Shown here piece by piece: positions 45,358 to 54,269 of a DNA stretch of 56,411 nt. Within the stretch, counting starts at the first letter, position 1, and each line of letters opens with the position of its first letter. The stretch comes from Bacteroidota bacterium (GTDB lineage: Bacteria > Bacteroidota > Bacteroidia > Bacteroidales > B39-G9): assembly GCA_015222055.1 (NCBI GenBank), contig JADFUR010000047.1, positions 1 through 56,411 on the forward strand, in the 5' to 3' direction. Below the pieces are notes generated by a model, which was not told the origin of the DNA, searched no databases, and worked only from the letters and a program-made list of their open reading frames with translations. The position numbers and the translations under genes were made by a program.

Positions 45358-48021
45358 ATGCTTAAAAAATTCCTAATTCTCTCAACACTAATATTATTTT
45401 TTGTTAACAGCTTCTCGCAAAGTCTTAATATTTACAATGATATTTCTGAAAAACAAAGTGTTATTGAATATTCAAACACTGAATTAACCAATATTAACAA
45501 TAAAATTATTAAACAATTATCACAAAGTATTCCCAGTCCTCTGCAAGATACAAAGCTGAACTTTTCTTATTTATTAAGTTCATCAATAAATCAGAGAGGC
45601 ACTAAAGTTTTATTAAAAGCTGACATTTCTAAAATAAAACTTGCAGGAACATTTCAATACAAAGGTTTTATTATTAGCGATGTTCTTTACCCTAACAAGA
45701 TTAATTTTGAAATAAAATGGATTGATAAGAACAAAGAAGTTCTTAAAAACAAAACTTTTTCTGATGTTGTTTTTAAATCGGGTAAAAAAATTGTTAATCT
45801 ATCATTTCCCGACATAAGTAATAATAAAAATTCACAACTTAAAATCTCAAACATTAATTTAGTTTTTGATGCAAGCAACGAAGAAAAATTTAATCAGAAA
45901 TTTAACACAATTGATTCTTATTATGATTCAGATGTAAGAATAAAAATTGCAAATCAAAACTTAGACAAGGTTAATCTTGATAGTTTAAATTTATTAAACT
46001 CTTATTTAGAATTAATTGATGAGACACACCGAACAATAAAGAATATTAAATCACTCCGTCTTGTTTCAAAATTATCGTTGCAAACAAACGACCCAATTAA
46101 TTTTTTGCCAAAGCTTTCGAAACTAAACGTACGCAATGAGAAACTAAAAAAAGATGTTCAGCACGTTTTAAAAAACATGCACGAAGCTTATTATAAAAAG
46201 GGTATTTATTATTTAAGTGTTAAAAATCTGCTTGAAGCCGAAAAATATTTCAACAAATCGCTTGAAGTGAAAAATAACTTTCCTCCTTCTCTTTATCAAT
46301 TAGCAAAAATTGATTTTGACAATCAAAAATATGAGAAATCACTAGCTACTTTAAGCATGGTGCTTAATACTTTAAATCCAAAAACCGATACGCGTTACGA
46401 CTGTGTTAAGCTAAGCGAAGAAATTATTAAAATTTATATTGCAGATGCAAAAGATTTGATTGAGAACAAAAAATTTAAAAAAGCCTTTAGCATACTAAAC
46501 AAATGCACAAATATCTGCGACAGCATAAAAGGCTTAAATTGTACTCAGCCAATAGATATTGGATTTGCACATGCTTATAACGGAAAGTTTAAAAATATTA
46601 TTGATGAAACAGAAATTGAAATTGACAAAGAAGATTTAAGTCAAGCAGAAAAATTGGTTGATTCGGCTCAAGTGTATCAAAAAAATTACAGAAAATTCAT
46701 TGTCAACGACGAAGCTCTTTTTGTTGTTTATAACAAACTTTATGATGCTTATTTTGTAAAAGGTAAAAATTTAAATAAAAAACAAAATTACGAAGATGCT
46801 TTCGATAATTTAAAAAAAGCAAAAAGGATTTGTACTGACTATTATGCTGTTGAATGCTCAGAAGGTATGGCTGCTCAAATAAAAATATCAGTAAAAGGTA
46901 TTTATAAAAATATGATTTTAAATGCACAACAGGTTTTTGACAGCAATGATGTTGACAGTGCATATCAAATAATTCAGAAAGCAGAAAAGTACCGTGCATT
47001 TTATAATCTTGCTAAAGATGATAATTTTGATATTCTGGTTGCTAAAATAAATCATAAGCAGTATTTGAACTTAATAGCTCAAGGCATAAAATTTTATGAG
47101 AATGAAAAGTCAGAAAATGCATTAAATAACTTTAAACAAGCTCAAAAAATTGAAACAAAATATTCGTATGAACATAACCAATCGCTGGATACATTAATAT
47201 ACAAATCGGCTCGAATGCTCCTGCTTCACAGGATTAGACAAGGAGAAAAGGAAGTTCTTAAAAATGATCTGTTTGAGGCTCGCAAATTTTCGTCAACAGC
47301 TAAAACAATTCAAGAAAATTATAAAGTTGAGAACGATACTATTATTCAACAGCGGTTTGAAGAGCTTAACAATAAAATATTCTCGAAAGACTGTAAAAAC
47401 TCACAGTTAAAATATAATGTTCAGTATAACTCAGCTTTACATTTTATTGAAAAGAAAAATTTTATTGATGCTGATAATGCTTTAAACAAAGCAATTAAAA
47501 TATCTAATGAAAATTCTGTTTGTCACATTATTACAATAAATACACTTAATAAAAAACAAGAAATTGCTCCGGTTATAAAATACCAAAAGACAATGCTTGG
47601 TATTGATAAATTAATTGATGAAAACAGCTACCAGAGTGCAATTAAAAAATATGTTGAAGCCGAAAAATTTTATGCTGAAAACAATATTGTAAAATTTGGT
47701 TTAGAAATAGATACATTATTCAATTTTATTAAAAATAACGAAAGCTTAAATTTTGTAAATTTTGCTGTTAAATATTATACAAACAACAATAATTTTAACA
47801 ATGCTTTAATATTGTTAAAAGATTTATCTGTAAAAGGATACGAACGCAGTTGGGCAAAAAACAACCAAAAATTGCTGGGCACACAACTTTCAATTCGTGA
47901 TTTTAATGCTAAACCTGAAACTAACTATAAAGAAAAAGTTATTAAATATACCAAAAATAATAAATGGTATAACAGCTTTAAAAAAGCTTATTTAAAACAG
48001 TGGAAAAGCTTGAAGAAATAA
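45358..48021 (+). CDS. Large secreted TPR-repeat protein
   Basis: 887 aa with signal peptide (KKFLILSTLILFFVNSFSQ). The first about 190 residues form a beta-rich domain, then helical TPR-like repeats from about residue 270 onward (YYKKGIYYLSVKNLLEAEKY, YDAYFVKGKNLNKKQNYEDA, QYLNLIAQGIKFYENEKSEN, HRIRQGEKEVLKNDLFEARK). No enzymatic motif. Likely a periplasmic or surface scaffold; no further function can be read. Monocistronic, flanked by a repeat region and a bidirectional terminator. Confidence 0.7.
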   Translation: MLKKFLILSTLILFFVNSFSQSLNIYNDISEKQSVIEYSNTELTNINNKIIKQLSQSIPSPLQDTKLNFSYLLSSSINQRGTKVLLKADISKIKLAGTFQYKGFIISDVLYPNKINFEIKWIDKNKEVLKNKTFSDVVFKSGKKIVNLSFPDISNNKNSQLKISNINLVFDASNEEKFNQKFNTIDSYYDSDVRIKIANQNLDKVNLDSLNLLNSYLELIDETHRTIKNIKSLRLVSKLSLQTNDPINFLPKLSKLNVRNEKLKKDVQHVLKNMHEAYYKKGIYYLSVKNLLEAEKYFNKSLEVKNNFPPSLYQLAKIDFDNQKYEKSLATLSMVLNTLNPKTDTRYDCVKLSEEIIKIYIADAKDLIENKKFKKAFSILNKCTNICDSIKGLNCTQPIDIGFAHAYNGKFKNIIDETEIEIDKEDLSQAEKLVDSAQVYQKNYRKFIVNDEALFVVYNKLYDAYFVKGKNLNKKQNYEDAFDNLKKAKRICTDYYAVECSEGMAAQIKISVKGIYKNMILNAQQVFDSNDVDSAYQIIQKAEKYRAFYNLAKDDNFDILVAKINHKQYLNLIAQGIKFYENEKSENALNNFKQAQKIETKYSYEHNQSLDTLIYKSARMLLLHRIRQGEKEVLKNDLFEARKFSSTAKTIQENYKVENDTIIQQRFEELNNKIFSKDCKNSQLKYNVQYNSALHFIEKKNFIDADNALNKAIKISNENSVCHIITINTLNKKQEIAPVIKYQKTMLGIDKLIDENSYQSAIKKYVEAEKFYAENNIVKFGLEIDTLFNFIKNNESLNFVNFAVKYYTNNNNFNNALILLKDLSVKGYERSWAKNNQKLLGTQLSIRDFNAKPETNYKEKVIKYTKNNKWYNSFKKAYLKQWKSLKK

Positions 48022-48026
48022 AGACT

Positions 48027-48062
48027 AAAAAAAAGAGAATGATTTTTCACTCTCTTTTTTTT
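48027..48062. terminator. Bidirectional terminator
   Basis: A-run with AAAAGAGA (48031-48038) pairs with TCTCTTTT (48051-48058) and T-run; placed between convergent TPR and CPBP protease genes. Confidence 0.75.
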
Positions 48063-48093
48063 CTAAATCAATATTGTAAAATATATAAAACCT

Positions 48094-48843
48094 TTAAACT
48101 TTACCAAGAACTGTCATTATAATAAAAGGTGTTGTGCCTACTACATTAGCAAGAAAATGAACAATAATAGGTGTTATCAAACTATTCGTTTTTTCGCGAT
48201 AGAATGCTGCCAAAAGCCCTATTACAGTAGTGTTAAATACGATAAATGCCACAAACCAATGTCCCATACCAACTTTTAATAATGATAAATGCATAGCTCC
48301 GAAAAACAAGCCTGAAATAATTACAGGAAGACTTAGTTTAAGAAATTTAATTGATTTAAGATGTTGCATAAATCCTTGTAGCAAACCACGAACAAAAACC
48401 TCTTCGCAAACAGTCGACCAAATCCAAACAGTAAGTATCATTTGAAGAATTGACTGCTTAGGGAAAGATGTAGTATTTTCCGTAGGGAAAAGATGGCTTA
48501 ATATTCCAGTAAAAATTATATTTCCCAAAATAAAACTTGCAATGCAAATTCCTATAGTAACAAATATAAATTTTGTGTATTTCACGTTTGTAGGAAGTGA
48601 AAAACCATAATTCTCAAATTTACCTTTATTTACAATCAAAATTAAAACTATTGAGAAAAACAACATAAAAAATTTACCAATTACATTTTTTGTGTAAAAA
48701 TTAAGCTCTACGTAATTCCCTATTTGTGTTTTAAAAAAATTGGCTGTAATACTTGTCAAAAATATTATTAGAAGACCTAATAAAATTGTTGTTGCTATTG
48801 TAAGTAATGTGTTACTTTTAATTTTTTGAATAATTTTTTCCAT
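48094..48843 (-). CDS. CPBP-family intramembrane metalloprotease
   Basis: 249 aa with six to eight hydrophobic helices. Family motifs: CEEVFVRGLLQG (EExxxR, motif 1), FGAMHLSL (motif 2, His) and PIIVHFLANVVG (motif 3, His/Asn). CPBP (CAAX/Abi) proteins cleave or process prenylated or membrane-bound peptides, or give bacteriocin immunity; target unknown. Stand-alone gene. Confidence 0.85.
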   Translation of the reverse strand: MEKIIQKIKSNTLLTIATTILLGLLIIFLTSITANFFKTQIGNYVELNFYTKNVIGKFFMLFFSIVLILIVNKGKFENYGFSLPTNVKYTKFIFVTIGICIASFILGNIIFTGILSHLFPTENTTSFPKQSILQMILTVWIWSTVCEEVFVRGLLQGFMQHLKSIKFLKLSLPVIISGLFFGAMHLSLLKVGMGHWFVAFIVFNTTVIGLLAAFYREKTNSLITPIIVHFLANVVGTTPFIIMTVLGKV

Positions 48844-49165
48844 GTTTTTTTACTTTTAATTGATTAATTTTTAATAATTGTATTTACTTCAATAAGTATG
48901 TTTTCGTCATTGTGAACGAAGTGAAGCAATTCCAACCCACTAAATTACAAATATACAGATTGCTTCGTTCCTCGCAATGACGTGAATTTTCGACTTTTCA
49001 GAGAAGAATCATAATTTGTTTATTTTTGACTAAATAGGGACTGTCCATAAAGTCATTGTTTGTTCTATGATGTTCGAGTTTAAGGCTTGCGAAATAATTA
49101 AAATTCAGGAGTTTACTTTTGTAAATGACTAATTTTAAATATGAGCGTAACGCAGAAATCGGACA
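48844..49165. other. Intergenic region with MITE-like palindrome
   Basis: 322 bp between CPBP gene and the TrmB-like gene end. Holds the palindrome at 48905-48982 and an isolated GGGACTGTCCATAAAGT (about 49026-49042) resembling insertion-sequence ends but without a partner or transposase. Confidence 0.5.
48905..48982. repeat. MITE-like CGTCATTG palindromic element
   Basis: CGTCATTGTGAACGAAG...GAAGCAAT on the left is mirrored by ATTGCTTCGTTCC...GCAATGACG on the right around a 28-bp centre. Same class as 33998-34074 but a different subfamily. Confidence 0.7.
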
Positions 49166-50014
49166 TTATAGACGAACATTAAATAATTTATCAAACCCGG
49201 GAACCTTACTGTTAAAAAAGAACCTTTGGTTTTCGAGCAATTTTTTAACCTCTTTCTCAAAATTTGGCTTATCAACTTTCGACATAATTTTCATCATGGT
49301 TTGCTCTCGCATAAAACCGGCATACAGCATACACGACATATATGTATTATTACTCCATGTTGCTTGATTTATCTGACTTAAATCATTATTCATTAATGAA
49401 ATCAAGTGCTCTTCTCCATCAATTATAAGATTTAATTGCTGACTTTTCCAGTAATCAATTACTTTACCTCCAAAATTAGCATAAGATACATTTGCCCCCT
49501 TTATTTCTATTGGCTCATAAACCTCAATAAAGACTTCAACGCCACGACTAATTGCTTCGTTAATTGAATCCAGAACCAGCTCCAATGTTTTGGGAAAAGC
49601 ATCTATTACAGCTACCACCTTGCATTTCTTCATCATTGTATTGAAACGCTCAAAGACCAAAGGCACAGATTCTATTGTATAGCTTCTTTCATCGAAACTT
49701 TCTTTATCAATATTATTGAGTAATTTTTTAGTAGAATTGGTCTTATCAATAATATTTTTTTCATATTGACTAAAAAATTCATCGGGCGAAATAGCCTTGC
49801 AGTGCTTCTTGTTATTGTCTTCGAACATTACGGCACCCTTTTTCGATAAAGAATCTATTGCTTTATAAACATTTGCAGTAGGTTTGTTTAACTGCCTGCC
49901 AATTTTATATGCAGTCATTGGTAAATTAGAAAGCAAATGAAAATAAATTTCAGCCTCAAGATTATTAAAACCTAATTGCATTAAATTCTCAATGCTTTTA
50001 TTCTTTATTTCCAT
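49166..50014 (-). CDS. TrmB-family transcriptional regulator
   Basis: 282 aa. N-terminal winged HTH (LGFNNLEAEIYFHLL, TAYKIGRQLNKPTANVYKAI) matches TrmB-type regulators; the C-terminal about 170 residues form a ligand-binding/phospholipase-D-like domain (VVAVIDAFPKTLELVLDSIN, RGVEVFIEVYEP). TrmB proteins usually sense sugars, but no sugar-uptake gene adjoins it. A -7 box overlapped by a dyad precedes the start, suggesting autoregulation. Confidence 0.75.
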   Translation of the reverse strand: MEIKNKSIENLMQLGFNNLEAEIYFHLLSNLPMTAYKIGRQLNKPTANVYKAIDSLSKKGAVMFEDNNKKHCKAISPDEFFSQYEKNIIDKTNSTKKLLNNIDKESFDERSYTIESVPLVFERFNTMMKKCKVVAVIDAFPKTLELVLDSINEAISRGVEVFIEVYEPIEIKGANVSYANFGGKVIDYWKSQQLNLIIDGEEHLISLMNNDLSQINQATWSNNTYMSCMLYAGFMREQTMMKIMSKVDKPNFEKEVKKLLENQRFFFNSKVPGFDKLFNVRL

Positions 50015-50041
50015 AGATTGATAATTGAATTATTAAAATTA

Positions 50042-50063
50042 TTTTGCAAATATAATATTTTGC
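50042..50063 (-). promoter_or_regulatory. -7 box with overlapping dyad upstream of TrmB-like gene
   Basis: Minus strand TATATTTG (complement of 50046/47-50054) fits TAnnTTTG, 33 bp before the ATG. The dyad GCAAA-N8-TTTGC overlaps it, as expected for an autoregulatory operator. Confidence 0.4.
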
Positions 50064-50252
50064 TACTAATAATAAAATGTTTTTGTTATTAGTTAATATA
50101 TATTTAAAAACTTTGTGGCTAATTAATCTGATTAAACATTTATTGTTAATAACTAATTTAGAACTAAGCTATTAATTAATTTGATTAGTTGGGTGTAATT
50201 AATTATTTGTGTTTTTGATTTAAAAAAATGCATCAATAAAACTTTTAAAAAA

Positions 50253-50717
50253 ATGATAGACATTGATTTAACAAAAAGAGAAAAACAGTCGAAACTCTTT
50301 AAAATATTTTTCATATCTGGAGGAATATTTTTTATTGTTACCGGACTATATAAAATATTAATAACGAAAAACCTTGTATTTGACTATACATTATTAATAA
50401 ATTCTCTTTATGTTTTACTTGGTATAATGTGGTTACTGAACGGGTTTAATATTCTTAATACTTGGATGAAAAGAGCTATTAAGATAGATGATGTGTCTTT
50501 AAACTTCAAGCCATCTTCAATACGTAAAGAAAATTTAGTTTTATGGAAAGAAATAGGGAGTATCGAAATAAAAGTCAACAAATTAATAATTAGCTCTAAA
50601 GAAAAAAATCTTATCTCCATTGAATTAGGTTGGATACCTTATAATGATTTGATAGAAATAAAAAATGAAATTGAAAAAATTGCTAAAGAGAAAAATATAG
50701 ATTGTAAAAGAGATTAA
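50253..50717 (+). CDS. Small membrane protein with PH-like tail, unknown
   Basis: 154 aa. Two transmembrane helices (about 20-40, FKIFFISGGIFFIVTGLYKI, and 48-68, LINSLYVLLGIMWLLNG) followed by a beta-rich tail (AIKIDDVSLNFKPSSIRKE, LVLWKEIGSIEIKVNKLII) like bacterial PH-domain proteins. First gene of a forward accessory group. Function unknown. Confidence 0.6.
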   Translation: MIDIDLTKREKQSKLFKIFFISGGIFFIVTGLYKILITKNLVFDYTLLINSLYVLLGIMWLLNGFNILNTWMKRAIKIDDVSLNFKPSSIRKENLVLWKEIGSIEIKVNKLIISSKEKNLISIELGWIPYNDLIEIKNEIEKIAKEKNIDCKRD

Positions 50718-50742
50718 GAAGCATTATAATAAGTGAACAAAT

Positions 50743-51357
50743 ATGATATACATACCAACAGAAAATGAATTAAATAAACAGAAATCACTAATAGGTGAAT
50801 TTGTAATTAGATTTGAACAGATTTGTGCTTTAATTAGATTAATGATTTTGGAAGTCTGTTATCCAAATTACACAAAACTTCAAAATAATAACACTGAGAC
50901 TTTACTTGAAGGTTTAACATCAGATCCTTTAAGAAAAAAATTAGAAGCATTAATTTATGACAACTTTCCAAATGATGATGAAATGTTGTTATTAAATAAA
51001 AAAATATCTGATAAGTTTAATAAAATAATTCCAATAAGAAATTCAATTGCTCATGGCTCTATGTTGATGGGGTGGAAAAATTTTAAAGGGGAATTAAGTG
51101 CTGATACATTTTTACTTAAACATAGTAAAACTACGAAAAAAGGAATTGATAGAAATTCTAAGATTATTAATATTAAATCCATAGAGAAGCTTATTAAACA
51201 GATAAATTGGATAGATATTTATTATTCTACATTATATATTTTAATAGATAGAAATAAAACAAAAAAAGATAAAGAACAATATTTAAATCGATTGAAAAAA
51301 GATATTGATAAAATTGGTAAAATCGAACTTGACTTTGACTATAAAATTAATAAATAG
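50743..51357 (+). CDS. HEPN-like protein, unknown
   Basis: 204 aa, mostly helical. Contains IIPIRNSIAHGSM: the R-x4-H pattern (RNSIAH) of HEPN ribonuclease/toxin or sensor domains, with preceding helices (FEQICALIRLMILEV). This is suggestive only. It follows the membrane protein by 25 bp and precedes the HNH-like gene by 69 bp. Stop codon is TAG. Confidence 0.5.
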   Translation: MIYIPTENELNKQKSLIGEFVIRFEQICALIRLMILEVCYPNYTKLQNNNTETLLEGLTSDPLRKKLEALIYDNFPNDDEMLLLNKKISDKFNKIIPIRNSIAHGSMLMGWKNFKGELSADTFLLKHSKTTKKGIDRNSKIINIKSIEKLIKQINWIDIYYSTLYILIDRNKTKKDKEQYLNRLKKDIDKIGKIELDFDYKINK

Positions 51358-51426
51358 TTAGTGACCTGTTAATATACTAAAAATTTAAGCAGGTAAAATT
51401 TATGTTTAAAACAGAAATTTAATTAA

Positions 51427-52068
51427 ATGATAAAACAAATTTCACAAGAATCGAAAAAATGTTGGTGGTGTGGTTCGGATGCTAATTCTGGTGAACACAG
51501 ACATAAAAAATCTGATTTAAAGCGAATATTTGGAAAAAAATTTGAAGGGAAACCTGTAATCATTAAAAATAATAAAATTATAGAAATTCAGGGTCCTAAC
51601 TCAAAACTTTTAAAGTTTAAAAAAGTTCTTTGTAAAAAATGTAATAATGAAGTTAGTCAACCTTTTGATAAAGCTTACGATAGGTTTATATCTTACATTG
51701 AAACAAACAGAGATTTGATAATTAAATCTGAAAAAATTGATTTCACTAAAATATTTGAGACAAATGCACTTGAATGTAAAAAAAATGTATTTAGGTATTA
51801 TATTAAGCACATTGCTTGTAGACTTGCAACAAATAATTATTCTATTGAACCTGAAATTATTGACTATTTAAATGGTAAATGCAACCTAAAATATATTTAT
51901 ATCAAATTTGAAATTAGATATGATATTATTTCTTTTATGAAAAAAATAAAAAAAGAAATACCTGATTTTGGTAATCTTTATCTTGGTCCATTTCGTTATG
52001 TAAAACCAAACAAAGAAACTGATATGGTAAACCTTGTACACAGTTACATAAATTATCAGTGGTTTTAG
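51427..52068 (+). CDS. HNH-like zinc-finger nuclease candidate
   Basis: 213 aa. CWWCG (Cys12, Cys15), GEHRHKKSDLKRIFG and LCKKCNNE give a treble-clef zinc site with an EH(R/I)-type HNH signature, as in HNH-like endonuclease proteins found near defence or mobile loci. The rest (helical, ending LVHSYINYQWF) is unrecognised. TAG stop is followed directly by an in-frame ATG of the next ORF. Confidence 0.55.
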   Translation: MIKQISQESKKCWWCGSDANSGEHRHKKSDLKRIFGKKFEGKPVIIKNNKIIEIQGPNSKLLKFKKVLCKKCNNEVSQPFDKAYDRFISYIETNRDLIIKSEKIDFTKIFETNALECKKNVFRYYIKHIACRLATNNYSIEPEIIDYLNGKCNLKYIYIKFEIRYDIISFMKKIKKEIPDFGNLYLGPFRYVKPNKETDMVNLVHSYINYQWF

Positions 52069-52296
52069 ATGCGTTACTTTTATTCTGATAAAATAATTGA
52101 AGATAATTATGAAGGGTATAATAATTATAATAAATCTTTCATTACACCTGTCAAGTGTTTATATACAATACATCCGGATAAATTCAAATTACTTACTAAT
52201 CAAGAATTGAAAAATGAGATAGAATTATCTGCACATCAATACACTGATAAAGATTTAATTAGAGATAACTTGGAAACCAATCCATTTAAAAAATAA
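52069..52296 (+). CDS. Small ORF directly after HNH-like gene
   Basis: 75 aa (MRYFYSDKIIEDNYEGYNNY...). Begins at the base after the TAG stop of the HNH-like gene and in the same frame. It may be a separate coupled gene, or the C-terminal part of one longer protein split by a nonsense mutation. No motif recognised. Confidence 0.5.
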   Translation: MRYFYSDKIIEDNYEGYNNYNKSFITPVKCLYTIHPDKFKLLTNQELKNEIELSAHQYTDKDLIRDNLETNPFKK

Positions 52297-52449
52297 GCAC
52301 ACTAATTTTTTAAATCATTAATCTCTATTAAACCCTGCTGTTAATAATTTAAAATCTTGAACAAACAAATTGCCTATTAACACGTTCAAATCACAAATCC
52401 AAAATTTCAGAATAAAAAAATACTTGATTAATTCTATTTACAAAAATTA

Positions 52450-52551
52450 TTTTGTCTCAGCCCTTCAGGCTGATTTCTATTGTCTGCCTTATCTCTTGGG
52501 GCGTTGCCCCAAGCTTTTTTGTGAAAACCTTTCAGGCTTATCTTGCATTTA
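52450..52551 (+). repeat. Hairpin-triad repeat, copy 2
   Basis: CAGCC/GGCTG (52458-52472), CTTGGGGC/GCCCCAAG (52495-52513) and AAACC/GGCTT (52526-52540). Aligns with copy 1 at 39436-39535. Confidence 0.75.
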
Positions 52552-52622
52552 TTAAATAAAATTCTTGTGTTTCTTATTAAAAAAGTCTGAAAGGCTTAAA
52601 TATTAACAACTTGGGGCATCGT

Positions 52623-52782
52623 CTTGCTTGTCGTAGTCTCTGCCCACGCCCCCATCTAGCACCAACATATTGTCTGTGTTTTTTTCACTACTTAAAACGG
52701 ATTAAAAAAATTAGAATTTTAATTAATATCTTTTTTGCTTTTTTTTGCTAACTTTGAGTTTATCTATTGAAGTGTTTTGTGC
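52623..52782 (+). repeat. Leader/promoter repeat R1
   Basis: Starts CTTGCTTGTCGTAGTCTC, includes CCACGCCCCCATCTA and a run to TTTTTTGCTAACTTTGAG. TAACTTTG (52749-52756) matches the Bacteroidetes -7 box. Shorter than R2 and R3: it lacks the left 160 bp and the ATAAGACAC hairpin near the 3' end. Confidence 0.8.
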
Positions 52783-53110
52783 AAAAAAATTAATTTTTTC
52801 ATTTAAATAGATGGAAAAGCTACAATGTCAGATCAGTGGATTAGCTTGTTTGGAAGATTTTTAGTAGTCTGGTTCTTATAATTTGCCAAAACGAGTCACG
52901 ATAGATCCCTGTTTTCTCTGGATTTCGCTTTTCCTAATTTCAATTTTTAGTTCTATCATTGTGAATTATGTTAATGAAATAAATTTTTAATATAAATGAA
53001 CAAATAGATTACTCTAAAGGCAATCCTAAGTTTTTTGATTTGTACCTTTGTCCCTTTTGTAGATGAATTACTACAATGAGCAAAATATTAAAATATAATT
53101 TAAAAAAAGA

Positions 53111-53800
53111 ATGAATAAAGAGATTAAAAAGAAAAAGAAAGTGGTGAAAATAAATACTTATGAATCACTTAAAGCACTGTATTATTCTGGTAAGGTGAAG
53201 CCGACATTAAATAAAATTGTTGCTGAATTAGAAAATGATTCTGAAAACTTAGAACTCGTTCTTTTAGCTTGTCAGTGTTTGGAAAGAACTAAGAATGTTG
53301 ATGAGTTGTCTATCTACGCTGATATTTCTATTAAATTGGCTCCTAAAATTGCAGAAGGATATTATTACAAGGGAGTGGCTCTTCAGCAAATAAAAGGAAA
53401 AGAGCAGGAAGCTCTAAAAAACTTAAACGAAGCATTAACTTTAGACCCAGACAACACTATTTACCTTAAAAGTAAAGCCCGTACTCATTTTTTGCTTTAC
53501 ACAGATTATCATTTGCCTATAAAATTCGCTGAAAAACATAGGGCTAAAGCTGAAGAGAATCTATTAAAAGTTATTAAACTGATAGAGGAAAAAGAAAATC
53601 CGGATTATATAGATTTTCTTACTATTGGTGATGTGTTTATTCTGGTTAGTAAAACCATACGTGCCAAGAAGTATTACTTTAAAGCGATAAATGCCTATAA
53701 TAATTCTGATGAATCAAAACAGAATAAAAATATATATAAAGACATTATTAAGGGTCAAAATGCTTGTAAGAAGTTGATGAATAAAGTCACTGATGAATAA
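53111..53800 (+). CDS. TPR-repeat protein (cassette 1)
   Basis: 229 aa, no signal peptide. Lys-rich N-terminus (MNKEIKKKKKVVKIN) then TPR units: AEGYYYKGVALQQIKGKEQE, ALKNLNEALTLDPDNTIYLK and TIRAKKYYFKAINAYNNS. Cytosolic adaptor-type protein, specific role unknown. It is the first gene of the cassette-like array: behind leader R1 and followed 30 bp later by an attC-like hairpin. Confidence 0.75.
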   Translation: MNKEIKKKKKVVKINTYESLKALYYSGKVKPTLNKIVAELENDSENLELVLLACQCLERTKNVDELSIYADISIKLAPKIAEGYYYKGVALQQIKGKEQEALKNLNEALTLDPDNTIYLKSKARTHFLLYTDYHLPIKFAEKHRAKAEENLLKVIKLIEEKENPDYIDFLTIGDVFILVSKTIRAKKYYFKAINAYNNSDESKQNKNIYKDIIKGQNACKKLMNKVTDE

Positions 53801-53835
53801 TTTCATCATGATCTTCAAAAAAAGATAAATAGCCA

Positions 53836-53887
53836 GCACACAACAAGTCAACATAGGGCATTAAAACGCCCCATATTGACACACGTT
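53836..53887 (+). other. attC-like hairpin 1 (end of cassette 1)
   Basis: CACACAACAAG, then GTCAACATAGGGC (53847-53859), loop of 8, GCCCCATATTGAC (53868-53880), ACACGTT. Stem has two G-T type imperfections; flanking ACAAC and CGTT resemble the outer boxes of integron attC sites, though TTCTGA after the G departs from TTRRRY. Confidence 0.45.
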
Positions 53888-54180
53888 CTGAACAATAAAA
53901 CTAAACAAACAGCAATAATTAATAATCCATTAATTTGATCAATTAGTGGATTATTAATTATTTGTATTTTAGAAAAAATATTTCCCCCTACTTGCCATAG
54001 CCTCTAACCACGCCCCCATCTATCACCAAAATATTGTCTGTGTTTTTTCAAATACTTAAAACGAATTAAAAAAATTAGAATTTTAATTAATATCTTTTTT
54101 GTTTTTTTTTGCTAACTTTGAGTTTAACTATTAAATATATATTGGAAATAAGACACACTGTGTCTTATTGAAATGTTGTA
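53862..54180 (+). repeat. Leader/promoter repeat R2
   Basis: From AAAACGCCCC through CGTTCTGAACAATAAA to the AAATGTTGT end. Holds a long palindrome (53918-53958, centre TTGATCAA), the CCACGCCCCCATCTA core, -7 box TAACTTTG (54113-54120) and a terminal hairpin ATAAGACAC/GTGTCTTAT (54149-54169). About 320 bp, matching R3 nearly throughout. Drives the antitoxin-toxin pair. Confidence 0.85.
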
Positions 54181-54269
54181 AAGCATTGAAGACACGAAAA
54201 GTATTTAATAAAGTTTGTAAATATTGGAATAATATAAATAAAATTGTAATTTTGATAAAAAGGTTAATA

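Larger units (their letters stand above)
52297..53110. other. Repeat-rich spacer at the left edge of the cassette-like region
   Basis: 814 bp. Contains hairpin-triad copy 2, an inverted pair CCTTTCAGGCTT (52529-52540)/AAGTCTGAAAGG (52583-52594), leader repeat R1, and about 330 bp without recognisable content before the TPR gene. Confidence 0.6.

Noticed and set aside
49026-49042. GGGACTGTCCATAAAGT resembling an insertion-sequence terminal repeat
   Set aside because: No inverse partner within reach and no transposase frame; could be a remnant but cannot be supported.
54168-54269. Longer 107-aa antitoxin
   Set aside because: The extra part lies in the repeated leader; MNIPAKKLEL at 54270 is the plausible start.
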